Shown: positions 1 to 10,914 of the stretch, one piece after another
Layout of the letters: the number at the start of each line of letters is the position of its first letter
Position numbering within the stretch: position 1 is the stretch's first letter
Assembly (NCBI GenBank): GCA_037176705.1
Contig: CM073885.1
Span: forward strand, 163,980,290 to 164,044,289
Source: Molossus alvarezi
Lineage: Eukaryota > Chordata > Mammalia > Chiroptera > Molossidae
Direction of reading: 5' to 3'
Length of the DNA stretch: 64,000 nt
The notes under the pieces: model-generated
What the model was told of the DNA's origin: nothing
The model's database searches: none
Seen by the model: the letters and a program-made list of their open reading frames with translations, nothing else
Position numbers and translations under genes: made by a program

Positions 1-140
1 TCTCATACTCCACAATACTAAAGAAGTGTTCTTCTTTACAAAATCCCCAAAGGTTAGTTATCAATTACAAAACATAGCTGCATATCTGTACAATAAAATT
101 AAATATTCAAATATTTTGTTAATACCAAGTTGTTCAATAC

Positions 141-354
141 CTCAAATTGGCTAGTTCTCCTTTCAATTCCACTTTTTGATGCTCTAACTGTGATTTTATT
201 TCTCTTGTTTCTGATAGCTCCCTCTGTAGTTTCCTAACACTCTTTTTCATTATTTTTACTTCTTTTGTAAGTAATTCACATTGATTTTTCCCATGTTCCA
301 TTGATTTTTGAAATGAAAGAACTGCATCCTGAATTTCATACAAACTATGTAAAT
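141..354 (-). CDS. ANKRD26: ANKRD26-like coiled-coil exon (last one in window)
   Basis: Open for about 71 codons on the minus strand, with a T-rich acceptor ending GCAG just upstream of 354 and a donor GT at 140-139. The product is a charged heptad-type helix with the segments LQRELSETRE and SQLEHQKVE, which are characteristic of the ANKRD26/CCDC144 coiled coil. It enters after one base of a codon, which is the phase left by the exon at 1372-1501, and leaves after two bases, so more exons must lie beyond the left edge. In the family this coil mediates dimerisation and partner binding; ANKRD26 itself acts at centriolar distal appendages. Assignment to ANKRD26 rather than a close paralogue (ANKRD18/20/30/36/62) is not certain. 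Confidence 0.8.
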
Positions 355-608
355 CTGCATCAGAGAGACAAAAATAGAAATAAAATATATGAGCACTTTT
401 CATGTATAAAGAAGACATGTGTTTTCATACTCATTCACATGCTGAACAAACGTATGTTGAGTACCTTGAGTGTGGAAGACATGAGACTTAGCTTTGCAGA
501 TAAAGCAGATAACACTCCTGGCTCTAATTCAGCTTGGAGTTTAGTAGAGGAGAAAGACAAATGAGATAATAAATTCAAATGGATACTATAAGAAAAAAGA
601 GCTTTAGT

Positions 609-655
609 CATGGCTGGTTTGGCTCAGTGGTTAGAACATCAGCCTAAAAACCCCA
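609..655 (+). repeat. Ves SINE head fragment
   Basis: About 45 bases match the tRNA-like head of the Ves SINE (GGCTCAGTGGTTAGA...CATCAGCC). The SINE body is missing and the flank is unrelated A-rich sequence. It is a truncated old copy. Confidence 0.55.
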
Positions 656-1371
656 TGAAAAAAAAGATTGCCCAGCTGGATGTAAAAGCAAAGTGAAACC
701 ATATGCCACCTGTCAGAAATGCACTGTAAATGTAAAGACAAGTTTTTAAAAGCACAGAAATACGATATACACCACTAACACCAAACCAAAAGAGCTGAGC
801 TAAAGTGGCTATATTAATATCAAAGTAGATTTCAGAGTAATGGAATAGTATCAGTAATCAGCAAGGTCACTGCATAATGATAAATCAATAAGCAGTATAA
901 CAATCCTAAATGATCCTAAACTAAATAACAGCTTCAAAATACATGAAGCAAAAATTGATAGAACTGCAAAGAGAAATAGACAAATTCACAATGAATTTCT
1001 GAGGTTTCGATACCAGCCAATCAATAAGTGACAGAACAAGTAGCCAGAAAATCATCCAGGATATGGTACACTTGAATACCACCATTCTCTCAAGTACCCA
1101 TGAAGCAATGAGAAGTAGTAGCTGGATCTTAAACATGATGAGATCTGAATTTTTAAAATATATAATAATTATGGTTGCAATGTAGAGTACAGTGAAACTA
1201 TCGTAGCTCTTTGGCTGAGAGCATATGATCGCTCTCATTTTATTTGAACACAAAAATAATTTCCCAGATAAATAGCTCAACAGTACATTCCCTGTGGTGC
1301 AGAACTAGACAAGGTGTCCATATATTACTACAGTATACACAAAAGGGCTTTATATCATATATAGTTGCTAC
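656..1371. other. Intron of ANKRD26-like gene
   Basis: AT-rich intron. The 119-codon minus-strand frame at 921-1280 has no recognisable domain and no splice context, so I treat it as chance. The part around 740-1000 reads like a worn LINE-1 fragment, but I cannot place it. Confidence 0.4.
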
Positions 1372-1501
1372 CTTTACAATTCTTGCAAAGTTCTCCAATT
1401 AGCAATATGAAATTTTCACAGTTGGAGTAAGGATCTGAAACTGTTTCAGTTGACTGAGTTAGGTCATCAAGGTCATCCATGGAATTAATGTTCTCTTTGA
1501 C
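1372..1501 (-). CDS. ANKRD26: ANKRD26-like exon with DDLDDLTQS segment
   Basis: Minus-strand exon of 130 nt with acceptor ...TTTTTAG before 1501 and donor GT at 1371-1370. The frame is fully open and gives VKENINSMDDLDDLTQS near its start, a recognisable ANKRD26-family segment just ahead of the coiled-coil region. It enters in phase 0, matching the exon at 2067-2100, and leaves one base that completes a GAT codon with the exon at 141-354. This three-exon phase agreement is the strongest single argument that the locus is a spliced gene rather than a processed copy. Confidence 0.85.
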
Positions 1502-1772
1502 CTAAAAATAAATAATACTGTTTTTCAAAGTGTCCCCAAAATATTTTTAATATATACTAAATGTACAGTGGTGATAAATATCCACCTTTCCATAAAAGCA
1601 AAACCATAGCTATTCTTAAAAGAACTGATTTCAGTAAAAAAGTACCTTTCTTAATAACTACTGTTTCTAAATTACTTTTTCAAAGTTAATGTCTCTACAA
1701 AATACAGAAGGTATTTTATTTTTTCATTGTATCTCTTATAATGTATTTTTTTTACTATAGAAAATAGTTTTC

Positions 1773-2032
1773 TTTTTTTTAAATTTTTTTTTATCCTCAC
1801 CCGAGGATATTTTTCCATTTTTTGTAAAGATAGTGTGGGAGGGAGAGAGAGGAAGGGAGAGAGAGAGAGAAACATCGACGTGAAGGGACACATCGAGTGG
1901 CCGCCACCTTCACGACCAACCAGGGCCGGGGACAAACTGCAACTGAAGTACATGCCCTTAGAGGGAACCGAACCCGGGTCTCTCCGGACCGCAAGCTGAC
2001 ACTCTAACCGCTGAGCCAAAGTGGCCAGGGCT
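1773..2032 (-). repeat. Ves SINE, minus strand, with TSD
   Basis: Complete Ves SINE in reverse orientation: T-rich tail, CCTCACCCGAGGA, AG-rich stretch, then a tRNA-like head ending TGGCCAGGGCT. Direct repeats of about 14 bp (AGAAAATAGTTTTC at 1759 and AGAAAATATTTTTC at 2033, one mismatch) flank it. It is a relatively young intronic insertion. Confidence 0.9.
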
Positions 2033-2066
2033 AGAAAATATTTTTCAAAATATATTTTTATAATAC

Positions 2067-2100
2067 CTTGTATTCTTCAGGACATATTTCTTCTGATGTC
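2067..2100 (-). CDS. ANKRD26: ANKRD26-like 34-nt exon
   Basis: Short minus-strand exon between a TTCTTTTAG acceptor and a donor GT at 2066-2065. It encodes one completing base plus eleven codons (TSEEICPEEYK). The entering phase matches the two bases left by the exon at 2697-2857, forming an Arg codon across the junction, and the exit phase 0 matches 1372-1501. Too short for homology by itself; the call rests on splice signals and phase. Confidence 0.7.
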
Positions 2101-2254
2101 CTAAAAGAAACGAACCAAAAAATTGTTTTCAGGCAAATATAAACACTTAAAATACAAAGAATATCTAAAGCTATTGTTTTTTGTATAAAATCTCTGCATT
2201 TATCATTAATTTTCTATACAAAAAATTAAACAATAAATAAAAAGAATAACTAAC

Positions 2255-2445
2255 AGCCAGGCAGTGTTGCTCAGTGGTTGAGTGTCAACCCATGCACCAA
2301 GAGGTCACCAGTTTGATTCCTGGTCATGGCACATGCCCAGCTTGGGGGCCAAATCCCCAGTGGGGCATTCAGGAGGCAGCCAATTGATGTTCTCTCTCAT
2401 CGATGTTTCTTGCTCTCTTTTTATAAGCAATAAAAAGAAAAGTTA
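2255..2445 (+). repeat. Ves-related SINE, plus strand
   Basis: An older SINE variant with head CCAGGCAGTG..GCTCAGTGGTTGAG, B-box-like GTTTGATTCCTGGTC, body GGAGGCAGCCAATTGATG and an A-rich tail. It is diverged from the main Ves consensus seen elsewhere in the window. Confidence 0.75.
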
Positions 2446-2696
2446 AAAAAAATGTATGAGAATGTCTTTTCCCTCCCATCTGCCAACTGTGAATGTTATT
2501 TTTTAAATAAAATATTCATCATTATGACTTCCAAGTATCTCACTGTTCATTAATTTTCATTTTTCTGATTACCAGACAAAATTCAATATCCCTGGTAAAA
2601 ATATAAAACTTGTAAATCATAAACATTAGCTCAAATTTTAATTTGTTTTGTAAAAAAATTACAGTAATCTACTGTTGAATATTGCCAGAGGCTTAC

Positions 2697-2857
2697 CTAT
2701 CAGAATTGGCATTTTCCATAAAAGGAAATGACTGATTATCAGTTTGTTTACAATCTCTTGGCTTAATTAATCCATGGCTGTCTTCACCAGCAGCTTGATG
2801 TATTTTTTTGGTTACTTCCATCTTAATAATGTTCTGTTTCTTTCTTTCTTCTTCAAT
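2697..2857 (-). CDS. ANKRD26: ANKRD26-like exon (MEVTKK segment)
   Basis: Open minus-strand frame of 53 codons plus two bases, ending at a good donor (GATAG then GTAAGC, GT at 2696-2695). It encodes a charged, helix-prone stretch followed by a Ser/Asn/Asp-rich linker. The exit phase fits the 34-nt exon downstream. The acceptor chosen (CATCAAAG before 2857) has a weak pyrimidine tract, so the start of this exon is the least certain boundary in the gene. If it is right, the entry phase 0 also fits the microexon at 9541-9568. Confidence 0.6.
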
Positions 2858-3164
2858 CTTTGATGAAAGTTTGATATTAAAAATAATGTTATTACTTTAT
2901 TCATTAAAAAGACCTTTAGTGTTTTTGTTCATTTTATCATTTGGCTCTTAGTTTAATTGCCATAACTTTAATTAATAAAAATATTTTTGTATTTTCTTTA
3001 ATTTTATTATGACAGGTTATTGAAATTGTTGTAAATTCTGCTTTATTTTCTTTTCAGGAAAGAAGAATTTGCCGAGATTTTGAAAATGGTCTTCTTAATT
3101 TTGTGCTCTTGTTGTAGCTCACTGTCCTTAGAATCCAACTTGTCTTTAAGCTGCCCTAATTAAC

Positions 3165-3760
3165 AACCTCAGAGACAGCAAGATGAACAATGGGGAATAT
3201 TATAGAAGGCTTTAGCCCCATAAAAATTAACCAGAGTTTGACCTTCACTGGGAATTTGAAAAGCAACATCCTTCAGGAAAAGGGAGGACAGAAACGGCCC
3301 CAAGGCCAGAGTGTCCTGCATGCTCTGTAAAGAAACTGATAGGGAGAAACTGAAGCTCCCTTTACCCCATAAAACTGTAACTGTTAAACATGTGTGTATT
3401 GCACCTGACTGACCACTGATATCCATCTCGAATTTATTAGTTTTTAAACTTTGGATAATGGAATGAATAGCAGGACAGATGTGTGCTGACCCAGTTCACC
3501 CAGTTCCCTTTCACCTCAGCTCCCTCCCACCTCTGTTCCCTCCTGCTTATCGCTAACTGCCTCAGCTTCTGTACAAGCAGCTTGCTTGCTCTGCTAAACT
3601 CTTGAATGACCCCTGCCCTATATAAGCAACCCTCCCCCTGAGCTCGAGGCTGCAGTTCTCCTCTGTGTAGGTTGCTGCAGTCCCTGCACAGGTAATAAAA
3701 CATTCCCCAAAAACTAAAAAATTGAGTCTAAGTGTGGTTGATCTCCTGGGTTACAACATT
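3165..3760 (+). repeat. Probable solo LTR, ERV class I type
   Basis: The 3' half has the layout of a retroviral LTR: TATA-like CTATATAAGC near 3618, pyrimidine-rich leader, AATAAAA near 3693, and a terminus GGTTACAACA at about 3759. No internal retroviral sequence adjoins it. The 5' end is approximate because I could not find a clear TSD. Small frames over this stretch are chance. Confidence 0.5.
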
Positions 3761-4329
3761 CTTATTCACAACACATCGGCTTTTTACTACTTCACATTCC
3801 CTGAACCCATCCACATTGGTCCAGCAGAGTCAGAGACATAAAAAGACTGATGCTGAATACGTTTTCCCCTGTCTTCCCACCTGGGTTTTGCATTCCACAG
3901 CCATAGCCAGAGGATGTGACACTGCACTTCACAAACAAATAGGGAGCTTTCTTCTCTATGCACAAAGCTATCCTTTCCCCTGCTTCCTTTAAAATTTATT
4001 TTTTCAAGATTTTTGAGGGTATCAAAAAAGTTATGGCATTCATAAAATCTATAAACCAAATTTAACCACAACACAGGAGCAGAATGAAACTGATGAACTG
4101 TCAGTTACTGTAGAAATGTGGAGAATGAGTAATGCTGCCCAAATTGCATGTACAATACCTTTATAATTTTATAGCTAGAGGATATAGATTATTTACTTTA
4201 GCCCTGTATTTACTGATAATAGAAATAAAACCAAGGTTAAATGATCAGTCTAAAGTTCTAAAGATGTATCACTAGCATTGCATGGCACTGAAAGAGATGG
4301 TACAGTCTATAATGCTGTCAGATAAATGA
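3761..4329. other. Intronic sequence, nothing recognised
   Basis: No exon with splice signals and no repeat family I can name. The 86- and 95-codon frames on opposite strands near 3732-4074 overlap one another and look like chance. Confidence 0.4.
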
Positions 4330-4503
4330 ACAGAAAATTCATCCATCAGATAAATTTAGTATGACTTTGGGAAAATAGTTTAATACTTTAGGTAATGGGA
4401 GGGTTCATCCACTTTTACAGAAAATTCATCCATCAGATAAATTTAGTATGACTTTGGGAAAATAGTTTAATACTTTAGGTAATGGGAGGGCTCATCCACT
4501 TTT
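4330..4503. repeat. 87-bp tandem duplication
   Basis: The unit starting ACAGAAAATTCATCCATC at 4330 recurs at 4417, a period of 87 bp. The two copies differ at about one site (GGGTTCATCC versus GGGCTCATCC). Near identity indicates a recent duplication, or one homogenised by slippage or conversion. Confidence 0.9.
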
Positions 4504-4606
4504 TCTTTTAAAGGAGGATAGTATCTCCAATTTTTTTATCTTTGAGTCAGTGCACCTAAAAACTCAGTTTTCTTCTTTAGAGATAACTACTGATTTTTTT
4601 TTTTTT

Positions 4607-4890
4607 CTGATCAAGTCTCATTTATTCTGGGGAGATCCACACTAAATATAGGGCAGGAAGTAGAAAAACAAGAACATTTGTTGCCAAGGGATAAGTTTGT
4701 GGTAACCACCCTGAAGCAATTTCAAGTAAATATGTAAATATCACAGGTGGAACAAAAGATAAACAGAGCATAACTGGCTGAGTAAATGGTTACTTAAAGG
4801 AATGCAGAAACATTGTATGCAGAGGGATCCTGCCTTGGGGCAGGAGATGGCAGAGCAGATAACTACCATTCCCTGGGCTAGCAACACTAA
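4607..4890 (-). repeat. LTR fragment (U3-R) related to the betaretroviral LTR
   Basis: Its reverse complement aligns by eye with the LTR at 28146: TCTGCTCTGCCATC, CCCAAGGCAGGAT, TTAAGTAACCATTTACTCA, GTTCC, TTGGCAACA and AATAAA(C/T)GAGACTTGATCAG. It lacks the internal CTGTATTTTGCATTTCTTT duplication of the younger LTR and is clearly more diverged, so it belongs to an older or sister subfamily. U5 is absent, as expected for a transcript end. Confidence 0.75.
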
Positions 4891-5391
4891 CCAGAAAAGC
4901 TAAGACTTGAAGGTGGTGTTTAAAGTGGGTCCTCCCTGGCGCATCCAAACCCAGGAGAGGGACCCACAAACAGCAGAACACCAACACCCACTGGGAAAAT
5001 TTGGGAGACTCCAAAGCCCACTGTGATAGCCAAAATGGTGAAAAACAGAAACAAAAGCCAAATGAAAGAACAAGAGACCTTTACGGAAGATGAGATAAAT
5101 GAGGTGCAATTAAGCAAGTTAACAGAACTAGAATTTAGATCCATGATGTCGCGGAAGCTAAACAGCATGTGTAAGGACATGAGCACCATGACTAAAGACA
5201 CAGAAATGTTGAAAATCAACCAGTTGGAAATTAAAAACCAACAGGAAGAAATGAAGAATGACATATCAGAAATGAAAAACACATTGGAAGGTCTAAAACG
5301 CAGAGTAGGGAAAGCTGAGGACCGGATCAGTGAATTAGAAGACAGGCTAGAAGAAATCAACCAATCAGAAAACCAAAAGAAAAAAACGATT
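4891..5391 (+). repeat. LINE-1 5'UTR end and start of ORF1 (inside the retrocopy)
   Basis: The plus strand reads as LINE-1. A frame from about 5023 gives a helical, Lys/Glu-rich protein (KMVKNRNKSQMKEQET, then SELEDRLEEINQSENQKKK) typical of the ORF1p N-terminal coiled coil; it ends at the insertion border. Because the whole insert is a minus-strand retrocopy, this is an antisense LINE-1 segment of the inserted RNA, not an active start. Confidence 0.75.
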
Positions 5392-5469
5392 ACTACTGAT
5401 TTTATTGCAAATAATTTATGCAACCTATATGATAAAAATTGTGCATATCAAAATTTAAAATGATTTTGC

Positions 5470-5825
5470 TTTTGGAAGGTATTCCATGTTTAATTTTTTT
5501 TTTTTAATTTTCAGTTACAGTTTACATTTAATATTAATTTCCACTGTGCAGTATAATGGTTAGGCATTCATATATTTTACAAAGTAATCACTCTGCTATC
5601 TCAAGTAATCCCTGGCATCACATATATTTATTACTATACTATTGACTATATTCTTTGTGTTGTACTTTACATCTTCATGACTATTTTGTGACTCCCAATT
5701 TGTACTTCTTAATGCTTTGACCTTCTTTCCCCAGTCCTCTAAACTTTCTTCCCTCTGGCAACCATCAATCTGATCTCTGTTGTCTATGAGTCTGTTTTAA
5801 CTTTGTCTATTTTGCTCTGGAGAAT
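5470..5825 (-). repeat. LINE-1 3'UTR, antisense
   Basis: Poly-T at 5493-5505 is followed by the reversed LINE-1 3' end (CAGTTACAGTTTACATTTAA..., CAACCATCAATCTG...). It is a 5'-truncated old copy. Confidence 0.7.
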
Positions 5826-6089
5826 GCATTGGCCCCACCATCCTGACTTCATGTCCCCTGCCATGCTACCTTACATCCTGCAAAAAAGTTAGCTACCTTG
5901 GTCCATGGTGTAGACTTTCTAGAAAGTCTCTTGAGAAGGTCTAAGAAGACATAAGGAGTGTTAGGGGGCTGTGGCTTGGGGTCATGTGCCATTTTTTTTC
6001 TTGCAGGTTGGACCATTCCTGAGCACAGAGCTCTAGTCATATGACAAAATCTTGGTCTTTTTGGGACTGATGAAGTCTGCTTGCCATAC

Positions 6090-9075
6090 TCTCATGATTT
6101 CCTGAGCCCCACTCCACCACAAAGGTCCATGCATACCTGGTCGGTGGTGCCAGGCATTGGTGTAAACTGGAACTGCTGACGAGTGGCCTCACACCCAGCA
6201 ATAAAGCCAAATTTGAATCTATATTAATGTGGTGAACATCACTTGCACCTACCTAATGACTCACTGAAAACTTACCTCAGACAACTTGCATACAGCCAGA
6301 AGGTTTTTCAGAGACTGAGCCCAACAGATGCCAGCAGGTGTAGGTGGCTCTCTGAGTGACTTGGGCCTTTTGCTCACCTGTCTTTGAGCTCAGTGTTGGT
6401 GGAAGGAGGTGTTGATGTGCAGCTTGGATCTTCTTAGGCACATCCAGGCCCAACAGAAGCAGCCACAAACACTAGATCATCTTATAGCTCCACACAGGTA
6501 GCCCAGGGCCAGTAAAAGGCAGTGCCTGAAATTGACTTGCACCAGAGTTGATCCCAAGAGGCTTCAGAATCAACACACCAAGTTGGAGTCTTCAGAGTAT
6601 TACACAATTAGCTTTACAAGCAGAACACTCAAATGAAGATCTTGGAATGCACCAGACCATGCTTGTGTAAATTGCCCAATGTGGGGTTAGCCTACATACA
6701 GTAGCTGGTGCACTATGGTAGGAATCAGTTCTCATAGCCAGACAGCCGAAGGGTAAACTGCATTCATGAACAAGTCAACAACAATCACTTTTCTACAAAA
6801 GGATTGCTCACATAACATACACTAGTGACATGTCGTGTGTGTGATCAGAAAGACTGTGCCACTGAGCCTCACAAGACACCTACTACATAAAGCCATCCTA
6901 AAAAGACTGGAAGGCATAGCAGATCTACCTAACACACAGAAATAAGTACAATGAGGCAGCCAAAATGAGGAGACAAAGAAACATGCCTCAAATAAAAAAT
7001 ACAGGAGAAAACTCCAGAAATAAAATAAATGTAAAGGAGGCAAGATATCTATGAGATCTAGAGTTCAAGAGAATGGTTATAAGGATGCACAAGGAACATA
7101 GTGAGAATTTCATCAAATAGATAGCAAGCATAAAAATCTACAAAAACACACCCAAAAAAAAACAGAAGTAAAGAACACAATAAATGAATTAAATACCCTA
7201 GAAGAAATCAAGAACAGATTAGATAAAGCAGAGAATCAAATTATTGATTTAGAAGACAAGGTAGTAGGAAACACCCAATTAAAGAAGCAAAAAAAGAAAA
7301 GAATTGTGTTTTTTAAGAGTGTCAGTTTAAGGGACTTCTGGGACAAGCATGAAGCATAGCAACATCCACATCATAAAAGTACCAGAAGAAGTAACAGAGA
7401 GAGCAAAAAAATTATAAACTCATCTGAAGTAAGAATTGCTGAAAAGTTTCCTAACCTGGTGAGGAGAAAAAATACATAAAAGCAGCACAGAGATTCCCCA
7501 AACAAAATGAACCCAACGAAACCTACATCATAATTGCAGTGGCAAAGACTGAAAACAAAGAGGGAATCTCAAAAGCAGCAAGAGAAATACAGATAGTTGC
7601 CTATAAGAGAACTCCTATAAGACTGTCAGATACTGTCTCAACAGAAATATTTCAGGCCAGAAAGGAATTGGCACAAATATCTAAAGTGATAAAAAAAAAA
7701 AAAAAAAAAAAGAGCCTACAATCAAAACTACTCTACCCAGCAGGGCCATCAGAAAGGCAAGCTAAAGGAGTTCAATTACCAACAAACACATATTACAATA
7801 AATGTTAAAGGGACTTCTATAGAAAGAAAAAGAAAAAGTGGGAGAGAGGAAACTTAATTATAAAATATAAAATGGCATAAGTGTGTACCAATCAATAATC
7901 ACTTTAAAAGTAAATGGCTTATGCCCTGGCTGGTTTTGCTCAGTGATTAGAGCATCAGCCCCCAAAGAGTCACAAGTTCAATTCCAGTCAAGGGCATGTA
8001 CCTTGGTTGAGGTTTGGTCCCTGGCCCTGATCCGGTCCTGCGGGAAGCAACCAGTCACTGTGTTTCTCTTACATTGATGTTTCTCTCGCTTTCTCCCCCT
8101 CCCACTCTATCTGAATATATATGGAAAAATATATATCCTTGGGGGAGGATTTAAATAAAACAAGTAAATGACTAAACCATCCAATCAAAAGACATAGGTA
8201 GATGAATGGATGAAAAAATAAGATTCCTACATGTGCTGTGTACAAAAGCCCATCTCAGAATGAAAAATACACACAGATGAAAAAAAAGTGATAAAAAAAA
8301 GTATTTCATGCATATGCAAACAATAAAACAAAAAAGCCAGTATAGCAATATTTATAAAAGACAAAGGAATTTTAAAACAAGAGAAAAGGAATGTCATTAC
8401 GTAGTGATATTAGGATCAATCCAACAAGAGAAAATGATTCTGTAAACATTTATTCACCCAACATAGGAGGCCCAATATATAAAGCAAATATTGAAACAAT
8501 CATAATACAAAATTTTACTACCACATGGACATCAATGGATTAATCTTCCAAAAAAATTAAAAACAACAGACTTAAATACGTTAAATACCAGGCAAAATGT
8601 ATTTGATATTTCCAGAGCATTTCAGAGAATTTATTTGGTATTCTCAAAGCATTACACCCCAAAACTTCAGGATACACATATTTTTAACTGTATATAGAAC
8701 ATTTTCCAGGATAGACCACATGTTAGGCCATAACACAAACCTGAATAAATTTACAAAGACTTAAATAATTTCACATATCTTCTCCAACAACAATGGTATT
8801 AAACTAGAAATCAATGACAAAATATACCTGAAAAACACACAAACACATGGAGACTAAATAACATGCTACTAAATAATGAGTGAGTTAACAGTAAGATCAA
8901 GAAAAAAATCAAAAGACATCTTGAGAGAAATGAAAATGAGAACATGATAACTTAATAAATGTATGGGACACAGCAAAAGCAGTTTTAAGAGGAAAACTCA
9001 TGGCAATATAAGCCTACCTCAAGAATCCAGATAAATCTCAAATTAACCATCTAAACTTTCACCAGATGACATGTT
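6090..9075 (+). mobile_element. Old LINE-1 with worn ORF1 and start of ORF2
   Basis: A 5'UTR-like stretch (about 6090-6950) leads to an ORF1 remnant (about 6955-7810) with recognisable C-terminal pieces (KEGISKAAREIQIVAYK, PIRLSDTVSTE). Then comes ORF2 endonuclease/N-terminal sequence to about 9075 (AGACCACATGTTAGGCCATAA, ACACAGCAAAAGCAGTTTTA). Frameshifts, stops and a poly-A run at 7691 break both frames. It is split by the Ves SINE at 7923-8161. Confidence 0.7.
7923..8161 (+). repeat. Ves SINE inside the old LINE-1
   Basis: Full Ves SINE starting GCCCTGGCTGG, body CGGGAAGCAACCAGTCA, ending in GGGGGAGGATTTAAATAAAAC. The flanking LINE-1 resumes with a repeat of AAGTAAATG(G/A)CT, a TSD. This places the SINE after the LINE-1. 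Confidence 0.9.
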
Positions 9076-9420
9076 TTAAATGAACCCAATTGGATTATTT
9101 TGAAATGTGTAGCATGATCTTTATTTGATCATTTTATGTATTGATTATTATGCGTGTTCTTTTTTTTTGTTTGTTTGTTTTTTTGTTTTTTAGTGAGTAC
9201 AGTTCACCAACATAAGATTTGGTACATTTATAATACTGTGCAATGATCATCTGTCTCTAGTCCCAAAATGTTCCATCACCCTAAAAGGCAACCCCATTCT
9301 CATGATAAAGTCATTCTCTCTTCCTTCTACCAGTTTCTAGGATCTACTAATCTGATATGTGTCTCTACAGATTCACTTATTCTCACATTTTCATATAAAA
9401 GAGATTATACAATAAAAAAA
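9076..9420 (-). repeat. Old LINE-1 3' end, antisense
   Basis: The T-rich run near 9160-9195 followed by AGTGAGTACAGTTCACCAAC, CAACCCCATTCTCATGAT and CTAGGATCTACTAATCTG reads as an antisense LINE-1 3' region. Diverged. Confidence 0.5.
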
Positions 9421-9540
9421 TAGATATTTTCTGTTACAAACAAAGCAATGACAGGTAGACCGGTACTAAATTTTAAGAGTAAGTGCTACACAAAACTAAA
9501 TTAAAAACAGGAAAATTAATTTCACAAGCGAGTACTTTAC
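9421..9540. other. Intron downstream of the microexon
   Basis: AT-rich intronic sequence without a recognisable repeat. Confidence 0.3.
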
Positions 9541-9568
9541 CTTGAAACCTTTGTCATTTGGTGTAAGC
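9541..9568 (-). CDS. ANKRD26: ANKRD26-like 28-nt microexon
   Basis: Bounded by a T-rich acceptor ending TTTAAAG before 9568 and a donor GT at 9540-9539 (CAAG then GTAAAG). It supplies one base that completes an Arg codon begun by exon 4, then nine codons (LTPNDKGFK). Summed with the four upstream exons this gives exactly 215 codons and leaves phase 0. At this length only phase and splice sites support it. Confidence 0.55.
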
Positions 9569-10914
9569 CTTTAAAGTAAAAATATTAACAAAAATGAGTG
9601 AGTTTATTTCTTTAATAAAGCAACAAAACATTTAATTGAAACATCAACTAACAGCATATTAAATAAAATTTCTTGACATAATTAAAATTTGGCCTCTGTT
9701 TAATAAAAACTTTTAGTTATCTATTTCTGCTTCTTCCTCTCCCAACCTGTGAACTATTTAATGAAAACACACTTTAAGTTCCTATGCGAAAGTGACAGCC
9801 AAAATATTTGCACAGTTTGAAATTAACTTGTTTGCACAAAAATTTCTAAAGGCTGATGTGAAAATCCAATTAATGGCAGACATAACATTTGTTACTTGAA
9901 CTGAAACAACTCTTATCATCTAAATAAATCAAGGGAGAAAGAGACACTGTCCTTTTCCCATCATCTGTCCCTGCTTCAAAAACTAATCTATGGCAGTCTG
10001 GTCCTTTAGCATGGAAACCACTTACTGAGGTGAATCAATTTTTTCCCTTTACCCTAAAGCTATACAGAAAGTTGCCTGAAATGGTTGAAAGTTAAATGTT
10101 CAAACGTCAAAGAACAAATGTATATGCTGTTTGCATTTCCACTTCCAGATCAGTCCCCTACCAGTAAATCTTCAGCTGTTAAAGACACAGACTCCTGAAA
10201 CAAGGATGTGCTCGAATGACCAAGAGTAGGAACTCTCCATTTCCCTGCTTCTGGAAAACAAGCTACATGAAGTCTCAGTCATCCACTCCGAAAGAGGCAT
10301 GTTACCAACTATCCAACTCCCACCCTAATTTGACAGCTCAGTGCCTCCTATACATGGGAAGGTCGTAACTGGGAAAAGAGGTAGAGCTGAGGAGCCACCT
10401 GCCTTGGGCCATAGATCTATGTAGTTTAGCAATCTTCAGTCCCCTAGGACTCGAGAAGATCTAAGCCCTACTCTGTAAGTTGTGGTTCAGATAGATGATA
10501 CCACAGACCTGTTTCTGATAAAAAAATTTTTTAAAAAATCTTTCCAGTGGCTCAAATTCTTTTAACATTTTTCTACGGAAATTTAGAAGTATGCTAGTTC
10601 TTCCAATTCAACAAATAAACAAAAGAGCAGGAACCTCTTCAGGACTCCGTTGAGACCCTAATTTTAATCTGCCTTTCTAGACAACTGCCAACATCCTGTG
10701 GTCTTCCTTCTTAGAATTTATTTTTAACTTGTCATAAGCCCCAATATTCTGATCTTTTTCTATAACTCTCATTCCTATCCCTACCCAGTGTTGTTCCTCT
10801 TGAAACTTTAGGATTCCCCTGCTAAATCCATTCTTATTCCCCCCATTGTGTTCATGAGACCCACTCCTCATTTTTCTATTATTAAAACACTCACACACAA
10901 GGTGATAAAAAAGG
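9569..10914. other. Intronic sequence, nothing recognised
   Basis: AT-rich with a slightly GC-richer patch around 10190-10470. I see no open exon with splice signals, no SINE and no LTR. The 94-codon minus frame at 10677-10961 has no domain and overlaps the MIR-like piece. Confidence 0.35.

Larger units (their letters stand above)
4598..5391 (-). mobile_element. Chimeric processed retrocopy: antisense LINE-1 joined to LTR and poly(A)
   Basis: Read on the minus strand, the insert starts in antisense LINE-1 ORF1/5'UTR (5391 to about 4890). It passes into U3-R of an LTR related to the betaretroviral LTR at 28146-28511 (about 4890 to 4607), and stops about 14 bases after AATAAA, followed by poly(A) (4598-4606 as poly-T). 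A perfect 12-bp TSD, ACTACTGATTTT, flanks it at 4586-4597 and 5392-5403. This is the mark of an RNA polyadenylated at the LTR signal and inserted by LINE-1 target-primed reverse transcription. Confidence 0.75.

Noticed and set aside
1672..2019. Frames spanning a SINE
   Set aside because: The translated sequence with its PTLSL/SLSP-type repeats is simply the Ves SINE; the same false peptide recurs at other SINE copies in the window.
3040..3160. Minus-strand coiled-coil-like stretch (KDKLDSKDSELQQEHK)
   Set aside because: Resembles a coil exon, but there is no donor, a stop follows, and its phase does not fit the neighbouring exons. At best a dead exon or pseudogene fragment.
4920..5423. 167-codon minus-strand frame
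   Set aside because: Antisense shadow of LINE-1 ORF1; the minus-strand direction matters for the retrocopy as RNA, not as protein.
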